DNA from: CAZIOH01 sp964540815 | GTDB lineage: Bacteria; Myxococcota_A; Polyangia; Fen-1088 | Assembly: GCA_964540815.1 (NCBI GenBank) | Contig: CAZIOH010000045.1 | Span: forward strand, 1 to 49,858 | DNA length: 49,858 bases | Direction of reading: 5' to 3' | Shown here: piece by piece, positions 33,619 through 41,418 of the stretch | Position numbering within the stretch: the first letter of the stretch is position 1 | Layout of the letters: every line of letters starts with the position of its first letter | Made by a program: the position numbers and the translations under genes | The notes under the pieces: generated by a model | The model's input: the letters and a program-made list of their open reading frames with translations, nothing else | The model's database searches: none | Told to the model about the DNA's origin: nothing

Positions 33619-34680
33619 TCACCGGCCGGGCATGAGCGACGGTGGGGTCGATCGAGGGGCTGGGCGCTCGGTTGGTGGGCGCGGGTCGGTGTCGGGGGCG
33701 TCGGTCTCGTGGGTGAGCGCCTCCGGGTCGGGCGCCGGCAGGGCGTGAGAGGTCGGAACGATATGGGCGCCGCGGCGGATGGCGGTGACCCGGGTGAACT
33801 CCGCCCCGAACAGGATGATCTGCGAGGAGTAGTAGACCCACACGAGCAAGACGGCCAGGGAGCCCGCCGCTCCGAACGGAGAGCCCACGCTGGCCTTGCC
33901 CACGTAAAGACCGATCAGGAACTTGCCGAGCTGAAAGAGCAGCGACGTCGCCACCGCCCCCACCCAGACGTCCCGCCAGGCCATCTTCACGTCCGGCAGG
34001 ATCTTGTAGATGCTGGCGATGAGCGTGCTCGTCACCGCCAGCGCCACCACGTAGTTGAGCAGGTATCCGAAGATCACCCACCCCGGGATGAAGCGGGAGA
34101 ATGCTCCGCCGAGACCACTCAGGGCCGCGCTCAGGACCAGCGAGACGAGCAGGAGGAACCCGAAGGCCAGGATGAGCCCGAAGGACAGCAGCCTCTCCCG
34201 CACGATCTCCCTCACCCCTCCTCCCGGTCTCGGCTTCACCTTCCAGACCGTGTTGAGGGCGTCCTGGAGCTCGATGAGGACGCCGGTGGCGCCGAGCAGG
34301 AGGGTGACGAAGCCGATGACCGCCGAGACGATGCCGTGCGCGGGCTTGCTGGCCTTGGCCAGCATGGTCTGAACCACCTCGGCGCCGTCCGTTCCGAGCA
34401 GCCCGCGAAGCTCGCCCACCAGGCGCCCCTCCGCGGCGTCCTTTCCGAACACCAGGCCGGCGATCGAGATGACCAGGACCAGCACCGGCGCCAGTGAGAA
34501 CACGGTGTAATAGGAAAGGGCCGCTCCCAGGCGGGGCGCCTTGTCGTTGCTCCATTCCTTGAACGTCTGCGAGACCAGGCCGCGGCCGAGCTCGACCCAT
34601 CGCTTCACTCTTGTAGACACACCTCGAAATGTGGGACGGAACGACGCCTCCGCAAGGCCAGGGTGACCTGCGCGATCCAT
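33619..34680 (-). CDS. YihY/BrkB-family inner-membrane protein
   Basis: The product has 353 residues. It carries the BrkB landmarks: DKAPRLGAALSYYTVFSLAP in the first helix, VIGFVTLLLGATGVLIELQDALNTVW, a run of six or more transmembrane segments (LILAFGFLLLVSLVLSA and others), and SPFGAAGSLAVLLVWVYYSSQIILFGAEFTRV in the last. Function of the family is unclear (a supposed RNase BN annotation is not supported). The C-terminal 55 residues are Pro-rich. ATG 34680 has GAGG 5 bases upstream; GTG 34620 is an alternative. It lies 21 bases after the Mug gene, so the two may be cotranscribed. Confidence 0.85.
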   Translation of the reverse strand: MDRAGHPGLAEASFRPTFRGVSTRVKRWVELGRGLVSQTFKEWSNDKAPRLGAALSYYTVFSLAPVLVLVISIAGLVFGKDAAEGRLVGELRGLLGTDGAEVVQTMLAKASKPAHGIVSAVIGFVTLLLGATGVLIELQDALNTVWKVKPRPGGGVREIVRERLLSFGLILAFGFLLLVSLVLSAALSGLGGAFSRFIPGWVIFGYLLNYVVALAVTSTLIASIYKILPDVKMAWRDVWVGAVATSLLFQLGKFLIGLYVGKASVGSPFGAAGSLAVLLVWVYYSSQIILFGAEFTRVTAIRRGAHIVPTSHALPAPDPEALTHETDAPDTDPRPPTERPAPRSTPPSLMPGR

Positions 34681-34701
34681 CAGGCCCTCGGGCTCGCGCC
34701 C

Positions 34702-35262
34702 TCAATCCTCCCTTCGCACCGTGCGCGCCATCGCCTCATGGGCCTCGACGAAGTCCCGGAGGGCTTGGAACCAGATGACCTTATGCGCGAACCCAGGAAA
34801 GCTGGCGTTCAGGCCACTCGGATTCGGGACCACGAACACGCGCGCGCCCGCGATGCGGTCGGGCTTGGGGCCGGCGCCGTCGCTGCGGTCCAGGCGAAAG
34901 AAGATCCGATAGATGGTGAGGCCCACGAACGCGACGACGCCCGGGCGCAGCCGGTCGACCTTGCGCGCGAGCGCCCGCCGCCCGCGGGCCAGCTCCGAGG
35001 CGGACAGCTCGGCGGCTGAGCGCGTCGGGCGCGGGCACAGGTTGGTGAGCGCGATGCCGAAGGTGCCGAGCGTCTCGTCCTCGGAGAACGCCAGCAGGCG
35101 CGGCGTCAACCCGGATGCGTGCAGGAGACGCCAGAACGGATTGCCGTTGCCCGCGAAGTGATGCCCCTCGGTCCCCGATCGCAGGCCCGGGTTGATGCCG
35201 ACCAGCAGCAGGCGGGTCGGCCCGAGGCCGGGGCCGGGGAGGACGTCTTTCAGGCGGGGCAC
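34702..35262 (-). CDS. mug: G/U(T) mismatch-specific DNA glycosylase
   Basis: The product has 186 residues. It has the Mug signature: LLLVGINPGLRSGTEGHHFAGNGNPFW, TNLCPRPTRSAAELS, and VPNPSGLNA. Mug removes uracil or 3,N4-ethenocytosine opposite guanine. The Asn in GINPG is the expected catalytic position of the family. The start is GTG 35262 (GTGCCCCGCCTG). The length is normal (about 165-190). It precedes the BrkB-like gene. Confidence 0.9.
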   Translation of the reverse strand: MPRLKDVLPGPGLGPTRLLLVGINPGLRSGTEGHHFAGNGNPFWRLLHASGLTPRLLAFSEDETLGTFGIALTNLCPRPTRSAAELSASELARGRRALARKVDRLRPGVVAFVGLTIYRIFFRLDRSDGAGPKPDRIAGARVFVVPNPSGLNASFPGFAHKVIWFQALRDFVEAHEAMARTVRRED

Positions 35263-35386
35263 GCTGCGCGTGAAGTCTTGGCGGCGATCCGGGGAGCGTC
35301 AAGGCTCTGGCGATTGCCGGCTATCGGCCGCGTCCGCGGCGCGCGCGAATTTCCCGACGGATGTCCCATGTCCACACGGTTCGGCG

Positions 35387-36754
35387 TCACAGGGCCTTCC
35401 CCGGATTCAGGATCCCGTGCGGATCGAAGGCCGCCTTGATGCGGCCGAGGAGGGCCCGCTCGGCCGGGTCCAGCATCAGGCCGAGGAAGTCGCGCTTGAG
35501 CGAGCCGATGCCGTGCTCCCCCGAGATGGTTCCTCCGAGCTCGACCCCGGCCCGCAGGATGGCATCGAAGGCGGCGAAGGCCCTGACCCTCGAGGCGGGG
35601 TCGGACGGCTGGAAGACGATGGTAGGGTGCAGGTTGCCGTCCCCGGCATGACCGAAGGTCCCGATGACGAGGCCCTGCTGGTCCGCGATGCGCTCGATCC
35701 GGCGGATCATCTCGGGCAAGGCCGGCTGGGGAACCGCCACGTCGTCGAGCAGCGTGGCGCCGAGCCGCTCGAGCGCCGGGAGGGCCGCGCGCCGGGCGGC
35801 CAGCAGGAGCTGTCCCTCCGCGGGATCGTCGGTTTGCAGGACGTGGCCGGCGCGGTGCTGGTGCGCCAGCTCGGCGCATGCGGCGATGGTCTCCCGGGCG
35901 TCGGCCGCGTCGCTCTGCACGAGGATCAGCGCGGCCGCCGTGGTGTCGAGATCCATGTGGGTCATGGCCTCGACGGCGGCGACGGTGGTGCGATCCATCA
36001 CCTCGAGCAGGGAGAGATCCGCGCCCGCGTCCATGGCCACGATGGCCTCCGCGGCGCTGTCCAGGGTCTCGAAGAAGGCCAGCAGGGTGGACGCGGGACG
36101 TGGCGCGCGCAGCAGGCGCACCGTCGCCTCCACGATGACCCCGAGGGTCCCTTCGGAGCCGACCAGCAGCCGCGTGAGATCGAGCCCGGCCACGTTCTTG
36201 GCCGCCAGGGAGCCGGTGCGAAGGATGGTGCCGTCGGGGAGCGCGACCTTGAGGGCCGCCACGTGATCGCCCGTCACGCCGTACTTCAGGCAGCAGGCGC
36301 CCCCGGCGTTGGTCGCGATGTTGCCGCCGATGGTGGAGATGTTGCGGCTGGCGGGGTCGGGCGCGTAGTAGAGGCCCTGCGCCGCCACCTCGGCCGCCAG
36401 CACCCCGTTCAGGACCCCCGGCTCGACCACCGCGGTGCGCGTGGCGGGATCGATGCGCAGGATCTGGTTCAGCCCGGCCACCGAGAGCAGGATGCAGCCG
36501 TCGCTGGCGTTGGCGCCCCCGGCCAGCCCGGTGCCTGCCGCCCGGGTGACCACCGGGATCCGCCCGGCGTCGGCGAAGCGCAGGGTCCCCACGACGTCCG
36601 CCACCGACCGCGCCCGCACCAGCGCGCTGGCGGTCCCGGCGGGGGCGAGCGGCGCTTGATCGCGCGAGAACGCCGACAGGATCTCGGGGTCGGTCTCCAC
36701 GGGACAGGGGGCAATGGCCCGAGCCAGGGCCGGGGCCCAGGGGGTGAGCGTCAT
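35387..36754 (-). CDS. glcD: FAD-linked oxidase, glycolate oxidase subunit GlcD / D-lactate dehydrogenase type
   Basis: The product has 455 residues. It has the PCMH FAD-binding fold: VVTRAAGTGLAGGANASDGCILLS, NISTIGGNIATNAGGACCLKYG and SLAAKNVAGLDLTRLLVGSEGTLGV. The C-terminal oxidase half has IGTFGHAGDGNLHP, GGTISGEHGIGSLKRDFL and AAFDPHGILNPGK. It oxidises a D-2-hydroxyacid such as glycolate or D-lactate. No GlcE or GlcF gene is here, so either it is a single-subunit D-lactate dehydrogenase or its partners lie elsewhere. Its start overlaps the regulator's stop by 4 bases. Confidence 0.9.
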   Translation of the reverse strand: MTLTPWAPALARAIAPCPVETDPEILSAFSRDQAPLAPAGTASALVRARSVADVVGTLRFADAGRIPVVTRAAGTGLAGGANASDGCILLSVAGLNQILRIDPATRTAVVEPGVLNGVLAAEVAAQGLYYAPDPASRNISTIGGNIATNAGGACCLKYGVTGDHVAALKVALPDGTILRTGSLAAKNVAGLDLTRLLVGSEGTLGVIVEATVRLLRAPRPASTLLAFFETLDSAAEAIVAMDAGADLSLLEVMDRTTVAAVEAMTHMDLDTTAAALILVQSDAADARETIAACAELAHQHRAGHVLQTDDPAEGQLLLAARRAALPALERLGATLLDDVAVPQPALPEMIRRIERIADQQGLVIGTFGHAGDGNLHPTIVFQPSDPASRVRAFAAFDAILRAGVELGGTISGEHGIGSLKRDFLGLMLDPAERALLGRIKAAFDPHGILNPGKAL

Positions 36755-37515
36755 CGCCGCGCCTGGGCCAGGTAGAAGGAACGAATGTGTCGGGTCACGA
36801 GGCCGCGTGCCAGCGCACCGCGGCCGGCCTCCACCGCGCTGAAGATGGCCTGATGCTCGCGCCGCAGCCGGGCCATGGCGCGCTTCGGATCCTTGACGTG
36901 CAGCAGGGCCTCGCCGAGGTGGGCGGCGATGGCCTCGCGCAAGACCCCCATGACCAGCGGAAACGCGGCGTTCCCGGCCGCCGCGACCAGGCCGCGATGA
37001 AAACGCAGATCCGCGTCGCGGAAGGTGGGGATGTCGATCCCGGGGTCCTGCATGGTCGCCAGCGCCGCACGGGCCGGCGCGAGCGCCCCTGCCGCGGGTG
37101 GCCCGCCACGCGCCGAGCCCGCGGCGGCCGCCTGCTCGATGGCGGCCCCTTCGATCACCAGGCGCAGCTCCACCAGGTCGGCGATCGGCACCTGGCCGAG
37201 GCGGATCACGTTCTCCATGGCCTGCGCGGCCGACACCAGGGTGTGCGCGGCGGAGATCCGGGGCCGCTGGGTCGACACGGTGTCCCCGCCGGACAACAAG
37301 CCTTGCGCCTGCAGGATGCGCAGCGCCTCGCGCACCGTCGAGCGCCCCACCCCGAGGCTGGTGGTCAGCTCCTTCTCGCTCGGGAACGCGCTCCCCGGCG
37401 ACATGCGGCCCGACACGATGGCCTCGCGGAGCTTGCGCGACACGATGACGCTGAGGGGGGCACGATCCTCGATGCGGAGCCCGAGCTCCGCGAACTTCGG
37501 CGGCGCGGCGGTCAT
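36751..37515 (-). CDS. GntR/FadR-family (FCD) transcriptional regulator
   Basis: The product has 254 residues. The N-terminal winged helix (IVSGRMSPGSAFPSEKELTTSLGVGRSTVREALRILQAQGLL) is the FadR subfamily, and the C-terminal FCD domain (LRLVIEGAAIEQAA, FRDADLRFHRGLVAAAG, REHQAIFSAVEAG) has the Asp/His residues expected to bind a metal or ligand. It overlaps glcD by 4 bases, so it likely regulates that operon and responds to a hydroxyacid such as lactate or glycolate. A fitting palindrome lies 24 bases upstream of its ATG. Confidence 0.88.
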   Translation of the reverse strand: MTAAPPKFAELGLRIEDRAPLSVIVSRKLREAIVSGRMSPGSAFPSEKELTTSLGVGRSTVREALRILQAQGLLSGGDTVSTQRPRISAAHTLVSAAQAMENVIRLGQVPIADLVELRLVIEGAAIEQAAAAGSARGGPPAAGALAPARAALATMQDPGIDIPTFRDADLRFHRGLVAAAGNAAFPLVMGVLREAIAAHLGEALLHVKDPKRAMARLRREHQAIFSAVEAGRGALARGLVTRHIRSFYLAQARR

Positions 37516-37538
37516 GAAATGAGTTTAGCCTCTTGCCT

Positions 37539-37553
37539 GCTTGTATGACAAGC
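37539..37553. promoter_or_regulatory. Palindromic operator for the FadR-family regulator
   Basis: gcttgt-atg-acaagc is a perfect inverted repeat with 6-base arms and a 3-base centre. It contains TTGT-N3-ACAA, typical of FadR-subfamily operators. It lies in the 108-base region between the divergent regulator (37515) and isochorismatase-like gene (37624), so it could control both. Binding is inferred. Confidence 0.65.
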
Positions 37554-37623
37554 TCCTTGGCAGACGCAAGCGGCGTTCGCTCCCGCGGCGCCGGTCCCCA
37601 GTCGACGAGAAGGGAGAGACCCC

Positions 37624-38235
37624 ATGAACCTCACCATCGATCCCGCCACGACCGCCCTCGTGCTCATCGAGTACCAGAACGACTTCACCTCCAAGGGGGG
37701 CGTCCTGCACGACGCCGTCGCCCGGGTCATGGGCGAGACCCACATGCTGGAGAACACCGTCAACCTGGTGGCGGCCGCCCGCCGGAAGGGCGTCACCATC
37801 ATGCATGCGCCCATCACCTTCGCCCCCGGATATGGCGAGCTCAGTCGACATCCCTACGGCATCTTGAAAGGTGTGGTGGACGGCAAGGCCTTCGTCCAGG
37901 GCTCGTGGGGGGCGGCCATCGTGGACGCGCTCCGCCCCGAACCGGGGGACATCGTGATCGAGGGGAAGCGCGGGCTCGACACCTTCGCCAGCACCAACCT
38001 CGACTTCATCCTGCGCAACAAGGGCATCAAGACCGTCATCCTCGGTGGATTCCTCACCAACTGCTGTGTGGAGTCGACCATGCGGACGGCCTACGAGCAC
38101 GGCTTCCAGGTGCTGACCCTGACCGACTGCGTGGCCGCCACCTCGACCGAGGAGCACACCAACGCCCTGAAGTATGATTTTCCGATGTTTTCGCAGCCGG
38201 TAGCCTCCGCCGATCTGATCGGCCGCCTCGGCTGA
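37624..38235 (+). CDS. Isochorismatase-family cysteine hydrolase
   Basis: The product has 203 residues. Key residues are visible: LVLIEYQNDFTSKGG in strand 1, where Glu16 takes the place of the usual catalytic Asp and Asp20 follows; Lys115 in IEGKRGLDTF; and the nucleophile region GGFLTNCCVESTMRTAYE with Cys147/148. Members hydrolyse isochorismate, N-carbamoyl compounds or nicotinamide. The Glu variant is a known subfamily. GGGAGAG lies upstream of ATG 37624. It is divergent from the FadR-type regulator and probably shares its operator. Confidence 0.83.
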   Translation: MNLTIDPATTALVLIEYQNDFTSKGGVLHDAVARVMGETHMLENTVNLVAAARRKGVTIMHAPITFAPGYGELSRHPYGILKGVVDGKAFVQGSWGAAIVDALRPEPGDIVIEGKRGLDTFASTNLDFILRNKGIKTVILGGFLTNCCVESTMRTAYEHGFQVLTLTDCVAATSTEEHTNALKYDFPMFSQPVASADLIGRLG

Positions 38236-38241
38236 CATCCT

Positions 38242-38267
38242 CGGGCCGCTCCCCGCGGGCTGGCCCG
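38242..38267. terminator. Possible hairpin after the isochorismatase gene
   Basis: cgggcc (38242-38247) and ggcccg (38262-38267) can pair across a 14-base loop just after the stop at 38235. Many alternative pairings exist in this GC-rich stretch, so support is weak. Confidence 0.35.
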
Positions 38268-38411
38268 GGCCCGGACGCCGTCCCCCGCAGGATCTGCGCG
38301 TCCGGCGCACGGAGGTGCTGACTCTGCGGCGGGCCGGCTGCCCGGAGAGCCTGGCCGCTCCGCACGGGGCGCTGGTCCTGCTGTGGCACGACTCCTGCTG
38401 CCGCAGAGGGC

Positions 38412-39800
38412 ATGAGCAGCACCATGAAGATCATTTACGGAACGGATTTCTCGGCGTCCACCTCCCGCACCGGCAGGGTGGCGGCCAGCCTGGCACGCAA
38501 GCTGGGCGACGGGCTGGTGGTCGCCCACGTGGTGGATCCCCCTTCCTTCTTCACCATGGGCGTGGGGGCCCTCGAGGAGCCCATGATGCGGGAGATAACC
38601 GCGAAGGCCGGCGAGCTGGTCGCGTCGGTGGCTGCCGGTCTGCGGATGGTCGGAGATCGGCCGCAAGATCTCCTGATCGAGCAGCGGGTCCTGGTGGGCC
38701 AACCTGACGAGATGCTGGCGGAGCTGGCCGAGCGCGAGGGAGCCCGGATGGTCGTGGTGGGGACGCACGGGCGAAACGGGAGCTCCGCCCTGGGGCGGCT
38801 GTTCGTCGGCACGGTGGCCGAGCGGCTGGTGCGCAGCTGTCGCCGCCCCGTCCTGGTGGTGCCGGAGGAGCCGTCGGCGGCTTCCCGGCCGAATGATCTC
38901 GACGATCGGGCTCGCCCGCTCGAGATCACCGTGGCGATCGATCGAGGCGTGGCGTCCGGCATGGCCCTGGACTTTGTCCGGACCCTGCAAAAGGTGAGTC
39001 GCTGCGCAGTCTCCTTCGTCCACGTGTTCTCTCCGGCGGCGGAGCGCACGCGGCTGGGGCTCGAGCCAGATCTCGGGGGACCGGACGGCGATGCGGATAT
39101 CGTCGCCATCCTCGAGACCGAGCTGTGCCCCGCGATCGTGGACTTCTCGGATTCCGAGCGACGGACCCTCCGTTTCATCGCGAGGCGCGGCGACGAGCCC
39201 GACCCCCTCGGTCGGGCGGCCGCGGCCAACCACGCGGATCTCCTGGTCGTGGGCTCGGCGCTGACTTCGCAAGGTCGGTCCGCTCGGTCTCGCGCCCTCG
39301 ACACCGTCCGGTCGGCCTCGGTTCCCGTCCTCTCGATCGGCAGCGCCCCCTCCGACCTCAGCCTCGCGCGCTCGTCGCTCGGGTGGAGGTCCGTGCTCGC
39401 GGCGACCGATCTCTCGCGCGAGGGAAATGCCGCGGTGGCCGAGGCGTACCGCTTGCTCTCGGGGACCGGTGGGGTCGTCGAGCTCTGCCTGGTGCAGGAT
39501 CCGGAGCTTCATCCTCGCGCACCCGAGAACTGGGCGGAGCTGCAAAAGCAGCTCTGGAGCCTGGTCCCCGCCGCGGCGGAGCCGCATGGGATCGTGACCC
39601 GGACCTCGGTCCTCGAGGGGCGACCTCCCTCCGAGAAGCTCCTGCAAGCCGCCGATCGCCTGGGTGTCGATGCTCTGGTGCTCGGGGCGGGCCACCGCGG
39701 GGGGCTGGCGCGGGCGCTCATGGGATCGATCGTCGACGCGGTGATCAGTCACTCGTCGAAGCCGGTGGTCCTGGTTCCGGCTCCGCGCGCCGATCGGTAG
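38412..39800 (+). CDS. Triple universal stress (UspA) domain protein
   Basis: The product has 462 residues made of three UspA-type alpha/beta domains at about 1-155, 165-310 and 320-460. Domain 1 begins MKIIYGTDFSASTSRTGRVA and has the ATP-binding block VGTHGRNGSSALGRLFVGTVAERLV. Domain 3 has a similar VLGAGHRGGLARALMGSIVDAVI. Domain 2 (LLVVGSALTSQGRSARSRALDTVR) has lost the glycine spacing and may not bind ATP. Most Usp proteins have one or two domains. ATG 38412 follows AGAGGG; ATG 38424 is a shorter alternative. It likely senses or buffers ATP/AMP under stress; the partner is not known. No other gene is clearly linked. Confidence 0.85.
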   Translation: MSSTMKIIYGTDFSASTSRTGRVAASLARKLGDGLVVAHVVDPPSFFTMGVGALEEPMMREITAKAGELVASVAAGLRMVGDRPQDLLIEQRVLVGQPDEMLAELAEREGARMVVVGTHGRNGSSALGRLFVGTVAERLVRSCRRPVLVVPEEPSAASRPNDLDDRARPLEITVAIDRGVASGMALDFVRTLQKVSRCAVSFVHVFSPAAERTRLGLEPDLGGPDGDADIVAILETELCPAIVDFSDSERRTLRFIARRGDEPDPLGRAAAANHADLLVVGSALTSQGRSARSRALDTVRSASVPVLSIGSAPSDLSLARSSLGWRSVLAATDLSREGNAAVAEAYRLLSGTGGVVELCLVQDPELHPRAPENWAELQKQLWSLVPAAAEPHGIVTRTSVLEGRPPSEKLLQAADRLGVDALVLGAGHRGGLARALMGSIVDAVISHSSKPVVLVPAPRADR

Positions 39801-39885
39801 GGCGGGCAGCGCTCGATGTGGGCGATCTCACGGAGCCGTGACTCGCGGCACGCCAGAGATCCGCCCTTCCGGTGATCCAGCGCGG

Positions 39886-39907
39886 CTGATGCGAGGTTGA
39901 TGCGAGG
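39886..39907. promoter_or_regulatory. 11-base direct repeat upstream of the phosphoesterase gene
   Basis: ctgatgcgagg (39886-39896) is followed immediately by ttgatgcgagg (39897-39907), 10 of 11 identical. The 11-base period matches that of Pho boxes, but the sequence matches the known box (CTGTCAT) only partly. It lies 75 bases before the ATG of a secreted phosphoesterase. Confidence 0.4.
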
Positions 39908-39981
39908 AAGTGGCCGTTCTGCAACCGGCTTCCCCGGGGTGGGCGCGTATACGAGACCCTTCATCAACCCGGGAGATCACC

Positions 39982-41184
39982 ATGGCCAGGATACACATCG
40001 TCGCAGGGTTCGCGCTTCTCGGTTCGAGTCTGGGTCTGCATCCGGCGGGAGCCGCGCCCCGCGGCGCCGAGCCGACCAAGGATTGTGGCGCGCCACAGGG
40101 TCACGAAGAGGAGGCTCGGCGTTCCGACGCCGACGACTTCGAGCACATCTTCCTCATCATGATGGAGAACCACGGGACCGCCGAGATCATCGGGAACACG
40201 GCGGATGCGCCGTTCATCAACCACCTGGCGTCCCATCACGGCCTCGCCTCGAACTACTTCGGGGTCACGCACCCGAGCTTGCCCAACTACCTGGCCCTCT
40301 TCTCCGGGGATTTCCAGGGCATCTGGGACGACTGCAAGGCCGGCCCGTCCGTGACCTGTGCGCCCGAGGAGTTCGTGAGTGATTCGGGCGACGCGACCTC
40401 GGCGGCCTCGTTGACCCCGGTCGAGGTGGCGAGCGCGACCGCGACGCCCCACTGGTTCGATGGGCGCAACCTGGTCGATCAGCTGGAGGCCAAGCACCTC
40501 ACCTGGAAGGCCTACATGCAAGGGCTGCCCTCGGTCGGCTCCGACGTGGAGTATGCCCCGGTCGATACCGTGGCCGGGGTGGAGGTGCCGCGCAAGCTCT
40601 ACGCTCAGAAGCACAACCCGTTCATGTACTTCAGCGACATCCGTTCGCGGCCGGAGCGGGTGGCGCGCATCGTTCCGTTCTCGGACTTCGATCGGGACCT
40701 CGCCTCCGGTAAGATCGCCGACCTGGTGTGGATCAGCCCTGACCAGTGCCACGACATGCACGGGGTCTCGGCGGCCAACGCCGCGGCGGTGGGCATCCCG
40801 GACTGCGCGGCGCCGGACAGCGGGCTCGACCACAAGGTGATCGGGCTCGGGGACGCCTTCGTTCGCGCCACCGTCGAGAAGATCGAGCGATCCGCCGCCT
40901 GGAAGCACAACGCGGCGATCGTCGTGGTGTGGGACGAGGACGACTACGCGGGCTTCGCGGGCTGCTGTGACAGCCCGACGGGCGCCGGTGGCGTGGTGCT
41001 CGGCGGCGCCAACGCCCCGGCCATCGTCATCACCTCCCGGCAGCACCACCCGCGCGCGGTCGCCGCGCCCTTCAATCACTACTCCCTGCTCGGCACCATC
41101 CAGCACCTGTGGCATCTCGGCTGCCTCGGCAACACCTGCGGGCTGTCGGGTCGGCAGCTCATGACCGACCTGTTCCGGCCCTGA
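39982..41184 (+). CDS. Secreted acid phosphatase / phosphoesterase-family protein
   Basis: The product has 400 residues with a signal peptide (MARIHIVAGFALLGSSLG). It belongs to the phosphoesterase family (PF04185, shared by acid phosphatases and phospholipase C). It shows FEHIFLIMMENHGTAEIIGN with the conserved E-N pair, GVTHPSLPNYLALFSGD with the catalytic Thr/Ser region, ISPDQCHDMHG, and AIVVVWDEDDYAG with the metal-binding Asp residues near the end. It should release phosphate from phosphomonoesters outside the cell. ATG 39982 follows GGGAGA. The longer frame upstream is not signal-like. It precedes the phospholipase C gene by 234 bases. Confidence 0.85.
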   Translation: MARIHIVAGFALLGSSLGLHPAGAAPRGAEPTKDCGAPQGHEEEARRSDADDFEHIFLIMMENHGTAEIIGNTADAPFINHLASHHGLASNYFGVTHPSLPNYLALFSGDFQGIWDDCKAGPSVTCAPEEFVSDSGDATSAASLTPVEVASATATPHWFDGRNLVDQLEAKHLTWKAYMQGLPSVGSDVEYAPVDTVAGVEVPRKLYAQKHNPFMYFSDIRSRPERVARIVPFSDFDRDLASGKIADLVWISPDQCHDMHGVSAANAAAVGIPDCAAPDSGLDHKVIGLGDAFVRATVEKIERSAAWKHNAAIVVVWDEDDYAGFAGCCDSPTGAGGVVLGGANAPAIVITSRQHHPRAVAAPFNHYSLLGTIQHLWHLGCLGNTCGLSGRQLMTDLFRP

Positions 41185-41418
41185 CCAGCGCCCGGGTCGG
41201 TTGAATCGGGGATGTCTCGCCGGCGGCACGGCGAGGCATCCCGCCACCCGGAGAGATCTGCCAGGGTGGGAGCCGGCTTGCGAAGACTTCGCGCCCGCAG
41301 GCGTGCGGCGGACGTCGCGAGATTGCAACCACACCGTCGGAGCCCCGAGACAGGGCGCCGCCTACAGTCCCGGCGTCGTCTTCCTTGAACCCAACCGTCT
41401 CACCGGAGGCCTGATTCC

